Shown here: one piece after another, positions 45,841 to 54,047 of the stretch
Layout of the letters: every line of letters begins with the position of its first letter
Position numbering within the stretch: position 1 is the first letter of the stretch
Origin: Ornithinimicrobium ciconiae
GTDB taxonomy: Bacteria; Actinomycetota; Actinomycetes; Actinomycetales; Dermatophilaceae
Direction: 5' to 3'
Length of the DNA: 64,000 nt
Assembly: GCF_007197575.1 (NCBI RefSeq)
Contig: NZ_CP041616.1
Coordinates: forward strand, 2,790,001-2,854,000
Position numbers and translations under genes: made by a program
Notes under the pieces: generated by a model
What the model was told of the DNA's origin: nothing
Databases searched by the model: none
The model's input: only the letters and a program-made list of their open reading frames with translations

Positions 45841-47372
45841 GCCGCCACCTCCGAGCTGGTGCGCAGCGCCAAGGCCTGACCGAGGTGCTCCCGACCCGGC
45901 CGGTCGGCACCCGCCAGGTCCGCGACCGTCCAGGCAACCCGCAGACAGCGGTCATAGCCGCGCAGGGTCAACTCCCCACGATCCATCGCTCGGTCCAGGG
46001 GCGTGGTGACCGACCGAGGCAGGCGCCACACGCTGTCGCGGAGCAGGCTGCCGGGCACATCGGCGTTGACGGTCCACCCCGTGTCCGCCCAGCGCTGCCG
46101 CTGGGCTTGCCTCGCAACCAGAACCCGGCGGGCCACCACCGACGTCGGCTCACCCGGTGGTCCACCGAGCGCGGCTAGCGTCACCGGCAGCAGGCTCACC
46201 CGCACGTCGATGCGGTCGAGCAGAGGCCCGCTGAGTTTGTTGAAGTAGGTCCGCCGGGCCAGTGAGGTGCACTCACACCGCTCCCCCTTGCCGACCGCGC
46301 GACCGCATGGGCAGGGGTTGGCAGCGGCCACCAGCTGGAAGCGCGCTGGCAACCGGGTCTGCCGGTCGGCGCGGGCGATGACGACCTCGCCGCTCTCCAA
46401 CGGTTGCCGGAGTCCATCGAGCACGTCACGGCGAAACTCCGGGGTCTCGTCCAAAAAGAGCACCCCGCGATGGGCCTGCGACACGGCCCCGGGCCGCACC
46501 CGCGCGCTGCCGCCACCGATCACGGCGGCCATCGACGCGCTGTGGTGCGGAGCGACGAACGGGGCGCGGACCACCAGTGAGTGCCGGTCCTCCAGCGCCC
46601 CGAGCACGGAGTGCACCGCGGTGACCTCCAGTGCCTCGGACCGGTCCAGCGCGGGGAGCAGTCCGGGAAGCCGCTCGGCCAGCATCGTCTTGCCCGCACC
46701 GGGGGTGCCGACCATGAGCATGTGATGTCGGCCGGCAGCCGCGACCTCCAGGGCCGCACGTGCCTCCGGCTGGCCCACAACATCGCACAGGTCTGGTGCA
46801 CCGCCTCCACTGTCCTGGGGCTCAGGGACAGGCACCGCCCGCGGGCGCGCGCCCGCGTGGACTGACAGGTGCAGGTCGATCGCCTCACGCAGGCTGGCCA
46901 CGCCATAGACCGTGACGCCCGGCACGAGCGCCGCCTCGGCGGCGTTGGCCGCCGGGACGATGATGGCCGTGCGGCCTCCGGCGGCCGCTGCGGCAACCAT
47001 CGGCAGGACGCCGGCGACGGGACGCACCGCGCCGTCCAGCCCGAGCTCGCCGATGTGGACCACTCCCTCGGCCACCCGCGGTGGAAGCAGGTCGCTGGCG
47101 ACCAGCTGGGCGACCGCGATGCCCAGGTCAAAGCCGCTGCCGGTCTTGGGCAGCCAGGCAGGGGTCAGGTTGATCGTCCAGCGCCGTTGCGGGATGGACA
47201 GACCACAGCCCTCTGCCGCTGCCCTGACCCGGTTTGGCGCCCGGGAGCAGGCCGCGTCGGGCAGCCCGCTCATGGCCATGGCCGGCAGGCCCTGGGCCAT
47301 GTGAGCCTCCACCTGCACCAGCTGGCCCTCCACGCCGCTCAGCGCCACGGCGTGGGTGCGTCCCAGGCCCAT
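45837..47372 (-). CDS. comM: ComM/YifB Mg-chelatase-like AAA+ ATPase
   Basis: 511 residues from ATG 47372 (ATGA overlap with yraN). N-terminal Lon-like domain (VEGQLVQVEAHMAQGLPAM, GSGFDLGIAVAQLVAS), AAA+ core with Walker A GTPGAGKTMLAERLPGLLP, Walker B GVLFLDETPEF, a Cys-rich insert NPCPCGRAVGKGERCEC, and C-terminal Mg-chelatase lid. ComM drives branch migration during integration of transformed DNA. Its pairing with dprA here is the conserved actinobacterial arrangement. Confidence 0.94.
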   Translation of the reverse strand: MGLGRTHAVALSGVEGQLVQVEAHMAQGLPAMAMSGLPDAACSRAPNRVRAAAEGCGLSIPQRRWTINLTPAWLPKTGSGFDLGIAVAQLVASDLLPPRVAEGVVHIGELGLDGAVRPVAGVLPMVAAAAAGGRTAIIVPAANAAEAALVPGVTVYGVASLREAIDLHLSVHAGARPRAVPVPEPQDSGGGAPDLCDVVGQPEARAALEVAAAGRHHMLMVGTPGAGKTMLAERLPGLLPALDRSEALEVTAVHSVLGALEDRHSLVVRAPFVAPHHSASMAAVIGGGSARVRPGAVSQAHRGVLFLDETPEFRRDVLDGLRQPLESGEVVIARADRQTRLPARFQLVAAANPCPCGRAVGKGERCECTSLARRTYFNKLSGPLLDRIDVRVSLLPVTLAALGGPPGEPTSVVARRVLVARQAQRQRWADTGWTVNADVPGSLLRDSVWRLPRSVTTPLDRAMDRGELTLRGYDRCLRVAWTVADLAGADRPGREHLGQALALRTSSEVAA

Positions 47373-47740
47373 CAGGCCACACCCTTGAGGTGCTCGACCT
47401 GGGCCGGGCCACGGGCCGGTCGCAGGACACCGATGACGTCGACCCGCAGCTCGGGTGCGTGTGTGTCGTGCGCGCGCAGCCAGCTGATGGCCAGGCGCCG
47501 CAACCGCGCTGCTTTGGCCGGTGTCACGGCCTCCACCGGTGACCCAAAGGCCGTCGATCGTCGTGTCTTGACCTCGCAGAACACCAGGCACGCGCCGTCC
47601 CGCGCCACGATATCCAGCTCCCCCTGGGCACAACGCCAGTTGCGATCGAGCAACTCATACCCCAGCCCGGTGAGGTACTCGCCTGCCAGCCGTTCGCCAT
47701 ACTCCCCGATCGCGCTCGCGACCCGGTGGGACATTCCCAT
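47372..47740 (-). CDS. YraN/UPF0102-family nuclease-fold protein
   Basis: 122 residues from ATG 47740 (GGAGG 8 nt upstream; ATG 47734 also possible). Pattern of the family: GEYGERLAGEYLTGLGYELLDRNWRC, GELDIVARDGACLVFCEVKTR (a PD-(D/E)XK-like Asp-x-Lys core), ARLRRLAISWL, RVDVIGV. Related to Holliday-junction resolvase folds; role unproven. Normally it lies close to the DUF2469 gene, but here an island of about 2.8 kb on the opposite strand separates them. Confidence 0.88.
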   Translation of the reverse strand: MGMSHRVASAIGEYGERLAGEYLTGLGYELLDRNWRCAQGELDIVARDGACLVFCEVKTRRSTAFGSPVEAVTPAKAARLRRLAISWLRAHDTHAPELRVDVIGVLRPARGPAQVEHLKGVA

Positions 47741-48024
47741 CTCCACCACCTCCGCCCCCACTGTCCGACTCGGCGGACGGAGCGTGGGGGTGGCGATCAC
47801 AATCTGTGGGTGACGGCGGCTCCCAAAAGTGGCTGTGGAGAACGATCTTCGGCCGCAGTGTCCCGGATCTGGGTCTTCCGGTCACCCCGCGGGAGAGCTC
47901 CGCCTGTCCGGTCCCGCGTCAACGGTCCTGCCTTTTCGTGCACGATGCCGATCCCGATGGACCCTTGCTGCGCGGCCTCCAGGTACCTAGCGTCGGTCAT
48001 ACGATCGCGGCAGTGAGGGTGACG

Positions 48025-49698
48025 ATGACGAGCACAGGCCAGCACGCCACACCCCGGTCCAGCGAGCGCTCCAGACGACCGAACTCGCCCACCCCGCGAG
48101 CCAGGACTCCACAGACCGCCACGTGCGCTCCGCGTGTCGCCGGTCCCGCACCAGGCAGTGGCACGGCGCTGCCGCCGGCCGGCGTGCTGCAGCGGCTGGC
48201 GGGCAATCGCGCCGTGACCGACATGCTGGAGCGACCCGTCCAACACGAATCACGTGACACACCCCAGGCCCCGCCCCCCGAGCCCGTGGCGGCTGACGCG
48301 ATCGTCGACCAGCATGGTGCCGCCGTAGCGATGCTGGAAGAGAAGGTCGAGCGGACGGTGGGTCAGACCGATGAGGATGAAGCCGCACCTGAGCTCGCGT
48401 CCGAAGAGACCGTCGCGCAGTTGCCGGGATTGCTGGCGGAGGTTGACGCGCAGTATGCGCGCATCGCGGCCGACGTGCAGCAACTGGTCGCCGCGCCAAC
48501 CCATTTCACCGGCACCTCACCCGCTCACACAAGGCACGTCGGGGCTTCTGCTCAGTGGAATCCCCTCGGGGCACAGACGGCCACGCCATCAATTCAGCGG
48601 GTCAAGACCACAAAGCATGACAGAAACTACTTCAAGCGCACAAGGAAACTGTCGGCGAAACTGGAGAAGAGTAAACTGGTGATCGGCGGCGCCGAGTACG
48701 CCGATTTCAGGAAAGCTCGGCGCAAGGCGAAAGCGTACGCACGGAAACTCGACAAGAACCGCTCCGCATCGCAATTAATGTACCAGGCGTACACCGCGAA
48801 GAAAACGGGGGCGGTCCACCCGACCTGGAACATCTTGGTCCACGCGACCAAGATGTACAAGTACCTGGACCGCATGAACGTCACCAAGGAACGGGTGCGC
48901 TGGTTCCAGCACAAGGCGCCGACAGGATTCACGCGTCGGAGCATGCGCGCAGCGCTGCAACCTGGTGCGAAGAATCTTATGGTGGGCTCGAACAGGAGTG
49001 GTACCCACGACTTGTACTGGGGTGAGCCCACACTGAGCGCTCGCAAAGGAAGCAGCGGCTCGGCGCTCTACATCAAGGGTCACTTGCTCAACGATCACCT
49101 CGGCGGAGGCGGGCTGGCCCACAACCTCGTGCCGCTCACGGCCGACAAGCAACGTGGCGCCAAGAACAAGACGGGCAGCAACGACGCGAACGGGGAACAC
49201 AACAAGCAAATCGAAGAGCCGATCAAGAAACTCTTGACGGGGAAGACCCAGATCAAAGAGACTCTGAAATATCGCGTTGATTCTCTAGCACCCGATCCCG
49301 ATGCAACCCGGGTCACGAACACGCAGCTCGTGCGGAAGTACGCCCACGCGTTCGACGCCGCCGCGAAACTACCAGCGAACAGTTCCCTCACGACGGGTGA
49401 AGTCCGTGATGCGATTGAGACCGCGGATGCATCACTGGACGGCATCGGCAAACACCTTCTGGCGGCAATCGGAACTGGGCATCTGAAATCACCGTCAGCT
49501 GCCGCTTCCCTGCTCCTCGACAACGCGACGCTCTGGGAAGCGGAAAACGCGGTCATCCCCGGCGGCATCGAGTGTTCGGCCACTTACTCCGATGGAGTGA
49601 CAGTAACGACTCCGCTGACGAAGTCCGGGCACCCCATGCGCAAGTTCGAGATCCGCAACGTGCTACCGACAAAGTTCACCGCACCGTATCGACCATAG
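48025..49698 (+). CDS. Putative effector/toxin: AGN-motif N-terminus and HH/HNH-like nuclease-type domain
   Basis: 557 residues from ATG 48025 (GAGGG 5 nt upstream; the frame is open back to 47806 but that part is unconvincing). Residues about 54-72 carry LQRLAGNRAVTDML, the LQRxAGNxAV motif I know from actinobacterial DUF4157/extracellular contractile injection system cargo proteins; a Pro/Ala-rich linker, helices and a Lys-rich block follow. Near residues 351-372, YIKGHLLNDHLGGGG and HNLVPLT, then EHNKQIEEPIK (about 392-402), resemble the DNA/RNA non-specific endonuclease group of toxins (GH..ND..GG....NLVPLT...N..H...IE). No DUF4157 protease motif (HExxH), signal peptide or immunity gene is visible. 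Base composition is more AT-rich than its neighbours. Confidence 0.7.
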   Translation: MTSTGQHATPRSSERSRRPNSPTPRARTPQTATCAPRVAGPAPGSGTALPPAGVLQRLAGNRAVTDMLERPVQHESRDTPQAPPPEPVAADAIVDQHGAAVAMLEEKVERTVGQTDEDEAAPELASEETVAQLPGLLAEVDAQYARIAADVQQLVAAPTHFTGTSPAHTRHVGASAQWNPLGAQTATPSIQRVKTTKHDRNYFKRTRKLSAKLEKSKLVIGGAEYADFRKARRKAKAYARKLDKNRSASQLMYQAYTAKKTGAVHPTWNILVHATKMYKYLDRMNVTKERVRWFQHKAPTGFTRRSMRAALQPGAKNLMVGSNRSGTHDLYWGEPTLSARKGSSGSALYIKGHLLNDHLGGGGLAHNLVPLTADKQRGAKNKTGSNDANGEHNKQIEEPIKKLLTGKTQIKETLKYRVDSLAPDPDATRVTNTQLVRKYAHAFDAAAKLPANSSLTTGEVRDAIETADASLDGIGKHLLAAIGTGHLKSPSAAASLLLDNATLWEAENAVIPGGIECSATYSDGVTVTTPLTKSGHPMRKFEIRNVLPTKFTAPYRP

Positions 49699-49737
49699 GG
49701 CCACACCACCCGTTGGCGGATGCCGTTGAGCGGGCCG

Positions 49738-49815
49738 TCAGCCGCGGTCCAGCTTGGTCAGATCGAGGTCGGACTTGGCGCTGCAGTCGACTTCGAACGT
49801 GGCCCCGCTTGATGT
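49738..49815 (-). pseudogene. Possible displaced 3' end of a DUF2469-type gene
   Basis: Read on the minus strand this segment encodes ATFEVDCSAKSDLDLTKLDRG and a stop. It resembles the end of the intact DUF2469 protein (TFKDVNVEELAKSDLD..., stop) and shares an exact 19-bp sequence with it (49761-49779 versus 50588-50606) in the same reading frame. It has no upstream part. This is either a remnant left by insertion at the gene's 3' end or a chance partial duplication. Confidence 0.45.
49761..49779. repeat. 19-bp direct repeat, left copy
   Basis: GATCGAGGTCGGACTTGGC, identical to 50588-50606 and in the same orientation. The two copies bracket 808 bp containing only the lipoprotein gene, and the right copy lies inside the 3' end of the DUF2469 gene, an att-like geometry. 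No integrase is present. Confidence 0.6.
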
Positions 49816-49863
49816 ATCTACTTGCGGGGAGATACTCCCGTACGTGCAGTGTACTGTCTGGAC

Positions 49864-50499
49864 ATGCGACGGCGCATAGGGAGAGCAAGGCGGCGTACAC
49901 CCGCCCTCGCCGTGGGCTGTGGGCTGGTCTTTGTGCTGGCAGGCTGTGGTGGACTCGAGGCTGAGGACCAGTCGACTGCGGACCCAGTTGCCACCGAGTC
50001 CTCGCTCAACGCCACGGCTCAAGGCACGACTGCCGTTGGGGAGACCCCGCGCGACGCTGCGATGGACCGGCAACAGCGATTCGAGGCGCAGGCAGCCTGT
50101 CTCACAGATAAGGGTTTCACCTCGGTCGCGGGCCCAGACGGGGTGATGACTGAGGTTGCTGAGGATCAGGACGAAGCATTCATGGAGGCGAGCCAGCAGT
50201 GCACTCAGCACGTCGACGCTCAACTTGGTCCTGACCCCGCTGCAGCGGTCTTGACCGAAGAGGAGCTGGGCGAGCAGTACGACGCACTCTTGGGGGTGCG
50301 CGACTGCCTGGTGACCGCCGGACATCCCGTCAGCGATCCACCATCACGTGAGACCTGGATCGCGTCCGCTCTGCTGGTGCAGGACGCACTCCAGGAGGCA
50401 AAGCCGGGAGACAACCGGGCCATGGACCTACCGTGGAACCCCTACGACGACATCCAGTCAGTCGCCGCAACCGAGCAGTGCCCCATCCCAATACCTTGA
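49864..50499 (+). CDS. Cys-rich lipoprotein, paralogous to the one at 61,381
   Basis: 211 residues with an N-terminal basic/hydrophobic signal and lipobox LAGC (Cys28), so probably anchored to the outer face of the membrane. The mature part has four Cys in the pattern QAACLTDKGF, SQQCTQHV, RDCLVTAGHPVSDPPSRETW, TEQCPIP, matching the lipoprotein at 61,381-62,061 and suggesting two disulfides. No known domain. Tyr codons before G are TAC, unlike most neighbours. Flanked by a 19-bp direct repeat; transcribed against the operon it interrupts. Function unknown. Confidence 0.75.
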   Translation: MRRRIGRARRRTPALAVGCGLVFVLAGCGGLEAEDQSTADPVATESSLNATAQGTTAVGETPRDAAMDRQQRFEAQAACLTDKGFTSVAGPDGVMTEVAEDQDEAFMEASQQCTQHVDAQLGPDPAAAVLTEEELGEQYDALLGVRDCLVTAGHPVSDPPSRETWIASALLVQDALQEAKPGDNRAMDLPWNPYDDIQSVAATEQCPIPIP

Positions 50500-50561
50500 G
50501 GCCTAGACGCCGCGCGATGGGGAACGGCGCCAGCCCGGCGCTGCCGAGGCGCGTTTGAGGC

Positions 50562-50882
50562 TCAGCGCTGGTCTTTGAACAGTGTTTGATCGAGGTCGGA
50601 CTTGGCCAGCTCCTCGACGTTGACGTCCTTGAAGGTGATGACACGCACCTTCTTGACGAAGCGCGCCGGGCGATAGACGTCCCACACCCAGGCGTCGGTC
50701 ATCGTCACCTCGAACCAGGTCTCCCCGCCGCCGGTGCGCACCTGCACGTCCACCTCGTTGGCCAGGTAGAACCGCCGCTCGGTCTCCACAACATGGCTGA
50801 ACAGGCTCACGACATCGCGGTACTCGCGGTAGAGCTGCAGCTCCATGTCGGTCTCGTACTTCTCAAGATCCTCAGCGCTCAT
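50562..50882 (-). CDS. DUF2469 family protein
   Basis: 106 residues: MSAEDLEKYETDMELQLYREY, VVETERRFYLANEV, WFEVTMTDAWVWDVYRPARFVKKVRVITFKDVNVEEL. This is a small, highly conserved actinobacterial protein of unknown function, always near rnhB/lepB in genomes I know. The last residues (AKSDLDQTLFKDQR) differ from what lies in the displaced copy at 49738-49815, hinting that its 3' end was replaced. It starts 7 nt after the rnhB stop. Confidence 0.92.
   Translation of the reverse strand: MSAEDLEKYETDMELQLYREYRDVVSLFSHVVETERRFYLANEVDVQVRTGGGETWFEVTMTDAWVWDVYRPARFVKKVRVITFKDVNVEELAKSDLDQTLFKDQR
50588..50606. repeat. 19-bp direct repeat, right copy (within the DUF2469 3' end)
   Basis: Same sequence and orientation as 49761-49779; encodes AKSDLD of the DUF2469 C-terminus. 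After the repeat both copies reach a stop within about eight codons in the same frame. Confidence 0.6.
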
Positions 50883-50889
50883 GCTTGGT

Positions 50890-51666
50890 TCATCTCCCTC
50901 GCCTCGGGCGGGACGCGTCGTCCCGCAGCGTGTTGCCGGTGATGTTCATGCCGGTGATATTCCTGCCGGTGATATTCCACGACCGGCGGTGGTGCGCGCA
51001 CGGCCCCAGGGTGCGCAGGGCGGCTTGGTGCTCCGGAGCGGCATAACCCTTGTTCAGTTCCCAGGAGTATGCCGGGTGCTCGGGGGCGAGCTGCACCATG
51101 TGGTCGTCGCGGGTCACCTTGGCCAGGACACTGGCGGCAGCGACCGAGGAGCACTTCAGGTCCGCCTTGATCATGGTCCGCACCGGCACCTGTGGTGGTC
51201 CGGTCGGGTCGGCCAGCGCGAGCAGTCCCTCACGGCTCGGGTCGGTGAGCCAGTCGTGGTTGCCGTCCAGCACGATGAGGTCGGGAGTCACCTCGAGCTG
51301 GGCCAGCGCCCGCTCGCCTGCAAGGCGCAGTGCAGCCATGATCCCGATGGCGTCGATCTCCTCGGGCCAGGCGTGGCCGACTCCCCACGCACGTGCCCAT
51401 TGCTGGATCCGGGGGACCAGACGCTCGCGTGCCTGCGCGGTGAGCAACTTGGAGTCCTTGACGCCCTGCGGCGCGCTGCGGCAAGTCTCGTCGATGGCGA
51501 CCACGCCGACCGACACCGGTCCGGCGAGGGCGCCGCGGCCGACCTCGTCCATGCCGACCAGCACGGAGTGACCCTCGCGCATCAGGGCACGCTCCAGCCG
51601 CAGGCTCGGTCGGGTGGTCCGCGGCGGGGTCCGCCGACGGACCACCGTCACGGCGTGCTCAGTCAT
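50890..51666 (-). CDS. rnhB: Ribonuclease HII with C-terminal NITG repeats
   Basis: 258 residues from ATG 51666 (AGGAG 11 nt upstream, 8-nt overlap with lepB). Catalytic acidic residues in GMDEVGRGALAGPV (Asp, Glu) and LIVLDGNHDWL, plus IKADLKCSSVAAASVLAKVTRDD. It removes misincorporated ribonucleotides and RNA primers from DNA. After HHRRSW, where the family normally ends, it continues NITGRNITGMNITGNTLRDD from three 15-bp repeats and a basic tail, so the C-terminus has probably grown by slippage. Confidence 0.94.
   Translation of the reverse strand: MTEHAVTVVRRRTPPRTTRPSLRLERALMREGHSVLVGMDEVGRGALAGPVSVGVVAIDETCRSAPQGVKDSKLLTAQARERLVPRIQQWARAWGVGHAWPEEIDAIGIMAALRLAGERALAQLEVTPDLIVLDGNHDWLTDPSREGLLALADPTGPPQVPVRTMIKADLKCSSVAAASVLAKVTRDDHMVQLAPEHPAYSWELNKGYAAPEHQAALRTLGPCAHHRRSWNITGRNITGMNITGNTLRDDASRPRRGR
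50936..50980. repeat. 15-bp in-frame tandem repeat in rnhB
   Basis: CCGGTGATGTTCATG (50936-50950), CCGGTGATATTCCTG (50951-50965) and CCGGTGATATTCCAC (50966-50980). On the coding strand they give three NITG units at the end of RNase HII. Confidence 0.85.
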
Positions 51667-52549
51667 CGGACGGTGACTCCTGGTCGGGCACTTCGCCGAA
51701 CACGTCGCCAGGGTTGGTGAAGGCATGGAACCGGTCCAGCGGCCACACCAGGGCAAAGGCCTGTCCGACGACGTTGTCCGCAGGGACCGAGCCAGCGGTG
51801 CCGGAGCCGTCGTCGTGCGCCCGGGAGTCCCGGGAGAAAGATCGGTGGTCGCCCATCATCCAGTAGTGGTCCGGCGGCACGACGATGTCGAAGTTCTCCA
51901 GGCTCGCCTCGTCGCCGGCATAGAGGTAGGTCTCGTCCAGAGGCGCACCGTTGACGGTGATGCGCAGGTTGTCGTCGCAGCACACCACGTGGTCCCCGCC
52001 GACGCCGATGACCCGTTTGATCAGGTGGTTGCTCTCGCCCTCGGGTGCCACGCCGACAAACTTCGCCACGTCGTGCAGGACCTCCATCACCGGTCCGCGG
52101 TCACTGGGCGGTGCCTGGGGCAGCCAGCCGCCGGGGTCCTCAAAGACGATGATGTCTCCACGGTCGACCGCCATCGGGCCCGCCTGGATCTTGCTCACCA
52201 GCACCCGGTCGCCATAGACGAGGGTGGACTCCATGGAGCCCGATGGGATCCAGAAGGCTTGGACGAGGAAGGTCTTGATGAGGAAGGAGATCAGCAGGGC
52301 CGTGACTCCGATGATCAGCACCTCGCGGACGAAGTGCAGCACCGGATGGCGCGTCGGACGCGAGCGGGCGAGCGCCGTCGCGCCACCGCCAACCGGGGTG
52401 CCTACCGTCTCCCCAAGGGCCGCCCGCCGGGCAGCAGTGCGCTCCCCCTCGACCGCCTGGCTGGCCGGGTCGCTCACACCTGTGCCCACGCTCTCCTGCT
52501 CTGGTCGTGGGTCGTGCGTCACGGGGTGTGTCCTGTCTGCCGAAGTCAT
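51659..52549 (-). CDS. lepB: Signal peptidase I
   Basis: 296 residues: a disordered Thr/Ala/Glu-rich N-terminal cytosolic stretch (about 70 residues), one membrane helix (VLIIGVTALLISFLIKTFLV), catalytic Ser in IPSGSMESTL, catalytic Lys in HLIKRVIGVGGDHV, and box E MGDHRSFSRDSRAH. It cleaves signal peptides on the outer face of the membrane, presumably including that of the M23 protein here. Overlaps rnhB by 8 nt. Downstream of rplS. Confidence 0.94.
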   Translation of the reverse strand: MTSADRTHPVTHDPRPEQESVGTGVSDPASQAVEGERTAARRAALGETVGTPVGGGATALARSRPTRHPVLHFVREVLIIGVTALLISFLIKTFLVQAFWIPSGSMESTLVYGDRVLVSKIQAGPMAVDRGDIIVFEDPGGWLPQAPPSDRGPVMEVLHDVAKFVGVAPEGESNHLIKRVIGVGGDHVVCCDDNLRITVNGAPLDETYLYAGDEASLENFDIVVPPDHYWMMGDHRSFSRDSRAHDDGSGTAGSVPADNVVGQAFALVWPLDRFHAFTNPGDVFGEVPDQESPSDD

Positions 52550-52653
52550 TGCTCTCAGTATGCGGTCATGCCGAACCCTAGTACGCGCAGGTCGGCGATT
52601 CGGTGCCCGCCGATGGCCCGGCAGTCAGCTGTCGGCAAGGAAGTGCGGACAGC

Positions 52654-52689
52654 AGAACCGCCCCGTGCCTTGGGCCTCGGGGCGGTTCT
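52654..52689 (-). terminator. Hairpin downstream of rplS
   Basis: Perfect 12-bp stem (AGAACCGCCCCG / CGGGGCGGTTCT) around a 12-nt loop, 21 nt after the rplS stop on the minus strand. No T-tract. Likely ends or attenuates the rplS transcript before lepB. Confidence 0.75.
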
Positions 52690-52710
52690 AGGAGTATGCC
52701 GTGACGCGCC

Positions 52711-53070
52711 TCAGTTGGAGGGGGCGTTCTCGCGCTTCTCGCGGATCTTGGCGGCCTTGCCGCGCAGTTCGCGCAGGTAGTAGAGCTTGGCGCGACGCAC
52801 GTCACCACGGCTGACGACCTCGATCTTGTCGACGTTCGGGGAGTGCAGCGGGAAGGTGCGCTCGACACCGACGCCGAAGCTCATCTTGCGGACCGTGTAG
52901 GTCTCGCCGATGCCGCCGCCGTGACGGCGGATGACCACGCCCTGGAAGATCTGGACACGGGAGCGGCTGCCCTCGATGACCTTCACGTGGACCTTGATGT
53001 TGTCGCCGGCGCGGAAGGCCGGGATGTCGGTGCGCAGGCTGGCTGCGTCCAGGTCGTCGAGCTTGTGCAT
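52711..53070 (-). CDS. rplS: 50S ribosomal protein L19
   Basis: 119 residues from ATG 53070 ([12 protein letters not shown]). L19 motifs: [74 protein letters not shown]. It sits at the 30S-50S interface. Followed by a strong hairpin. The 265-bp spacer upstream towards trmD contains no gene and probably carries the rplS promoter and leader. Confidence 0.97.
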   Translation of the reverse strand: MHKLDDLDAASLRTDIPAFRAGDNIKVHVKVIEGSRSRVQIFQGVVIRRHGGGIGETYTVRKMSFGVGVERTFPLHSPNVDKIEVVSRGDVRRAKLYYLRELRGKAAKIREKRENAPSN

Positions 53071-53335
53071 GGTGTGTCGCTTTCTCGTCGGTGCCACAGG
53101 TCACCCACGGCGGTGTGCCGTCGCAGTGGACGGTGGTGGTCAAGGGGTGTGTCTGCCCGTCCTGACCGCACTCTTCCCCCTGTGGCAGGGGCGCGGTGTC
53201 GTCGTCCGGGCGGACGCAAGGGACAAGTTTGCCACATGCAGGGCCGCTGGAGCCAATCCGCGGTTCCGTCTGGAACGCCCTGCGTGGCCGGCCCGCTCAG
53301 CAGCGGGTCGCAGGTGCCCGGCCGTCGTGGGCAGG

Positions 53336-54046
53336 TCAGTCAGAGAGCAGGTCCGGACGGCGCGCTGCGGTGCGTCGGAGACGCTGCTCATGGCGCCAGT
53401 CCGCGATCGCCCCGTGGTTGCCGGACAGGAGGATCTCGGGGACCTCGCGGCCGCGCCAGGAGGCCGGCTTGGTGTAGACCGGATACTCCAGCAGCCCGTC
53501 CTCGTGCGACTCCTCGACGAGGGACTGCTCGTTGCCGATGACGCCGGGGATGAGCCGGGCGATCGCCTCGACCATCGACAGCACGGCGACCTCTCCCCCG
53601 TTGAGCACGTAGTCGCCGAGGGAGATCACCGAGACCGGCATGCGCTCGGCGGCCTCCTCGTAGACCCGTTCGTCGATGCCCTCATAGCGTCCGCATGCGA
53701 ACGCGAGCCACGGCTCGGTCGCCAGGTCGCGTGCGGTCTGCTGGGTGAACGGGATGCCACCGGGTCCGGGGATGATCAGGTGCGGGACCGCGCCGGTCTC
53801 GGCACCCTCCTCGTGGTGACCCCCGACCAACTCGTCCAAGGCCTCCCCCCACGGTTCGGGCTTCATCACCATGCCGGCGCCCCCGCCATACGGGGTGTCG
53901 TCGACGGTGCGGTGCCGGTCGTGCGCGTGCTCGCGCAGGTCGTGGACACGCAGGTCGATCAGCCCCTCGCGGCGGGCTTTCCCGATCAGGCTCAGGTCCA
54001 GCGGCGCGAGGTAGTCCGGGAAGATCGTGATGACGTCGAGGCGCAC
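53336..54046 (-). CDS. trmD: tRNA (guanine37-N1)-methyltransferase
   Basis: 236 residues from GTG 54046, one base after the rimM stop. SPOUT trefoil-knot features: [69 protein letters not shown] and the C-terminal [24 protein letters not shown]. It methylates G37 of tRNAs reading CNN codons. Co-translated with rimM. Confidence 0.96.
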   Translation of the reverse strand: MRLDVITIFPDYLAPLDLSLIGKARREGLIDLRVHDLREHAHDRHRTVDDTPYGGGAGMVMKPEPWGEALDELVGGHHEEGAETGAVPHLIIPGPGGIPFTQQTARDLATEPWLAFACGRYEGIDERVYEEAAERMPVSVISLGDYVLNGGEVAVLSMVEAIARLIPGVIGNEQSLVEESHEDGLLEYPVYTKPASWRGREVPEILLSGNHGAIADWRHEQRLRRTAARRPDLLSD

Positions 54047-54047
54047 G

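Noticed and set aside
47806..48024. Longer start for the toxin-like gene (GTG 47806)
   Set aside because: The extra 73 residues look like random translation of the yraN upstream region and no good ribosome-binding site precedes it; ATG 48025 has a better site. The earlier start is not fully excluded.
49738..50325. 195-codon minus-strand frame antisense to the island lipoprotein as an immunity gene
   Set aside because: Its central part is the complement of the lipoprotein with no plausible start signal; only its last about 20 codons, resembling the DUF2469 end, seemed meaningful, and those are reported separately.
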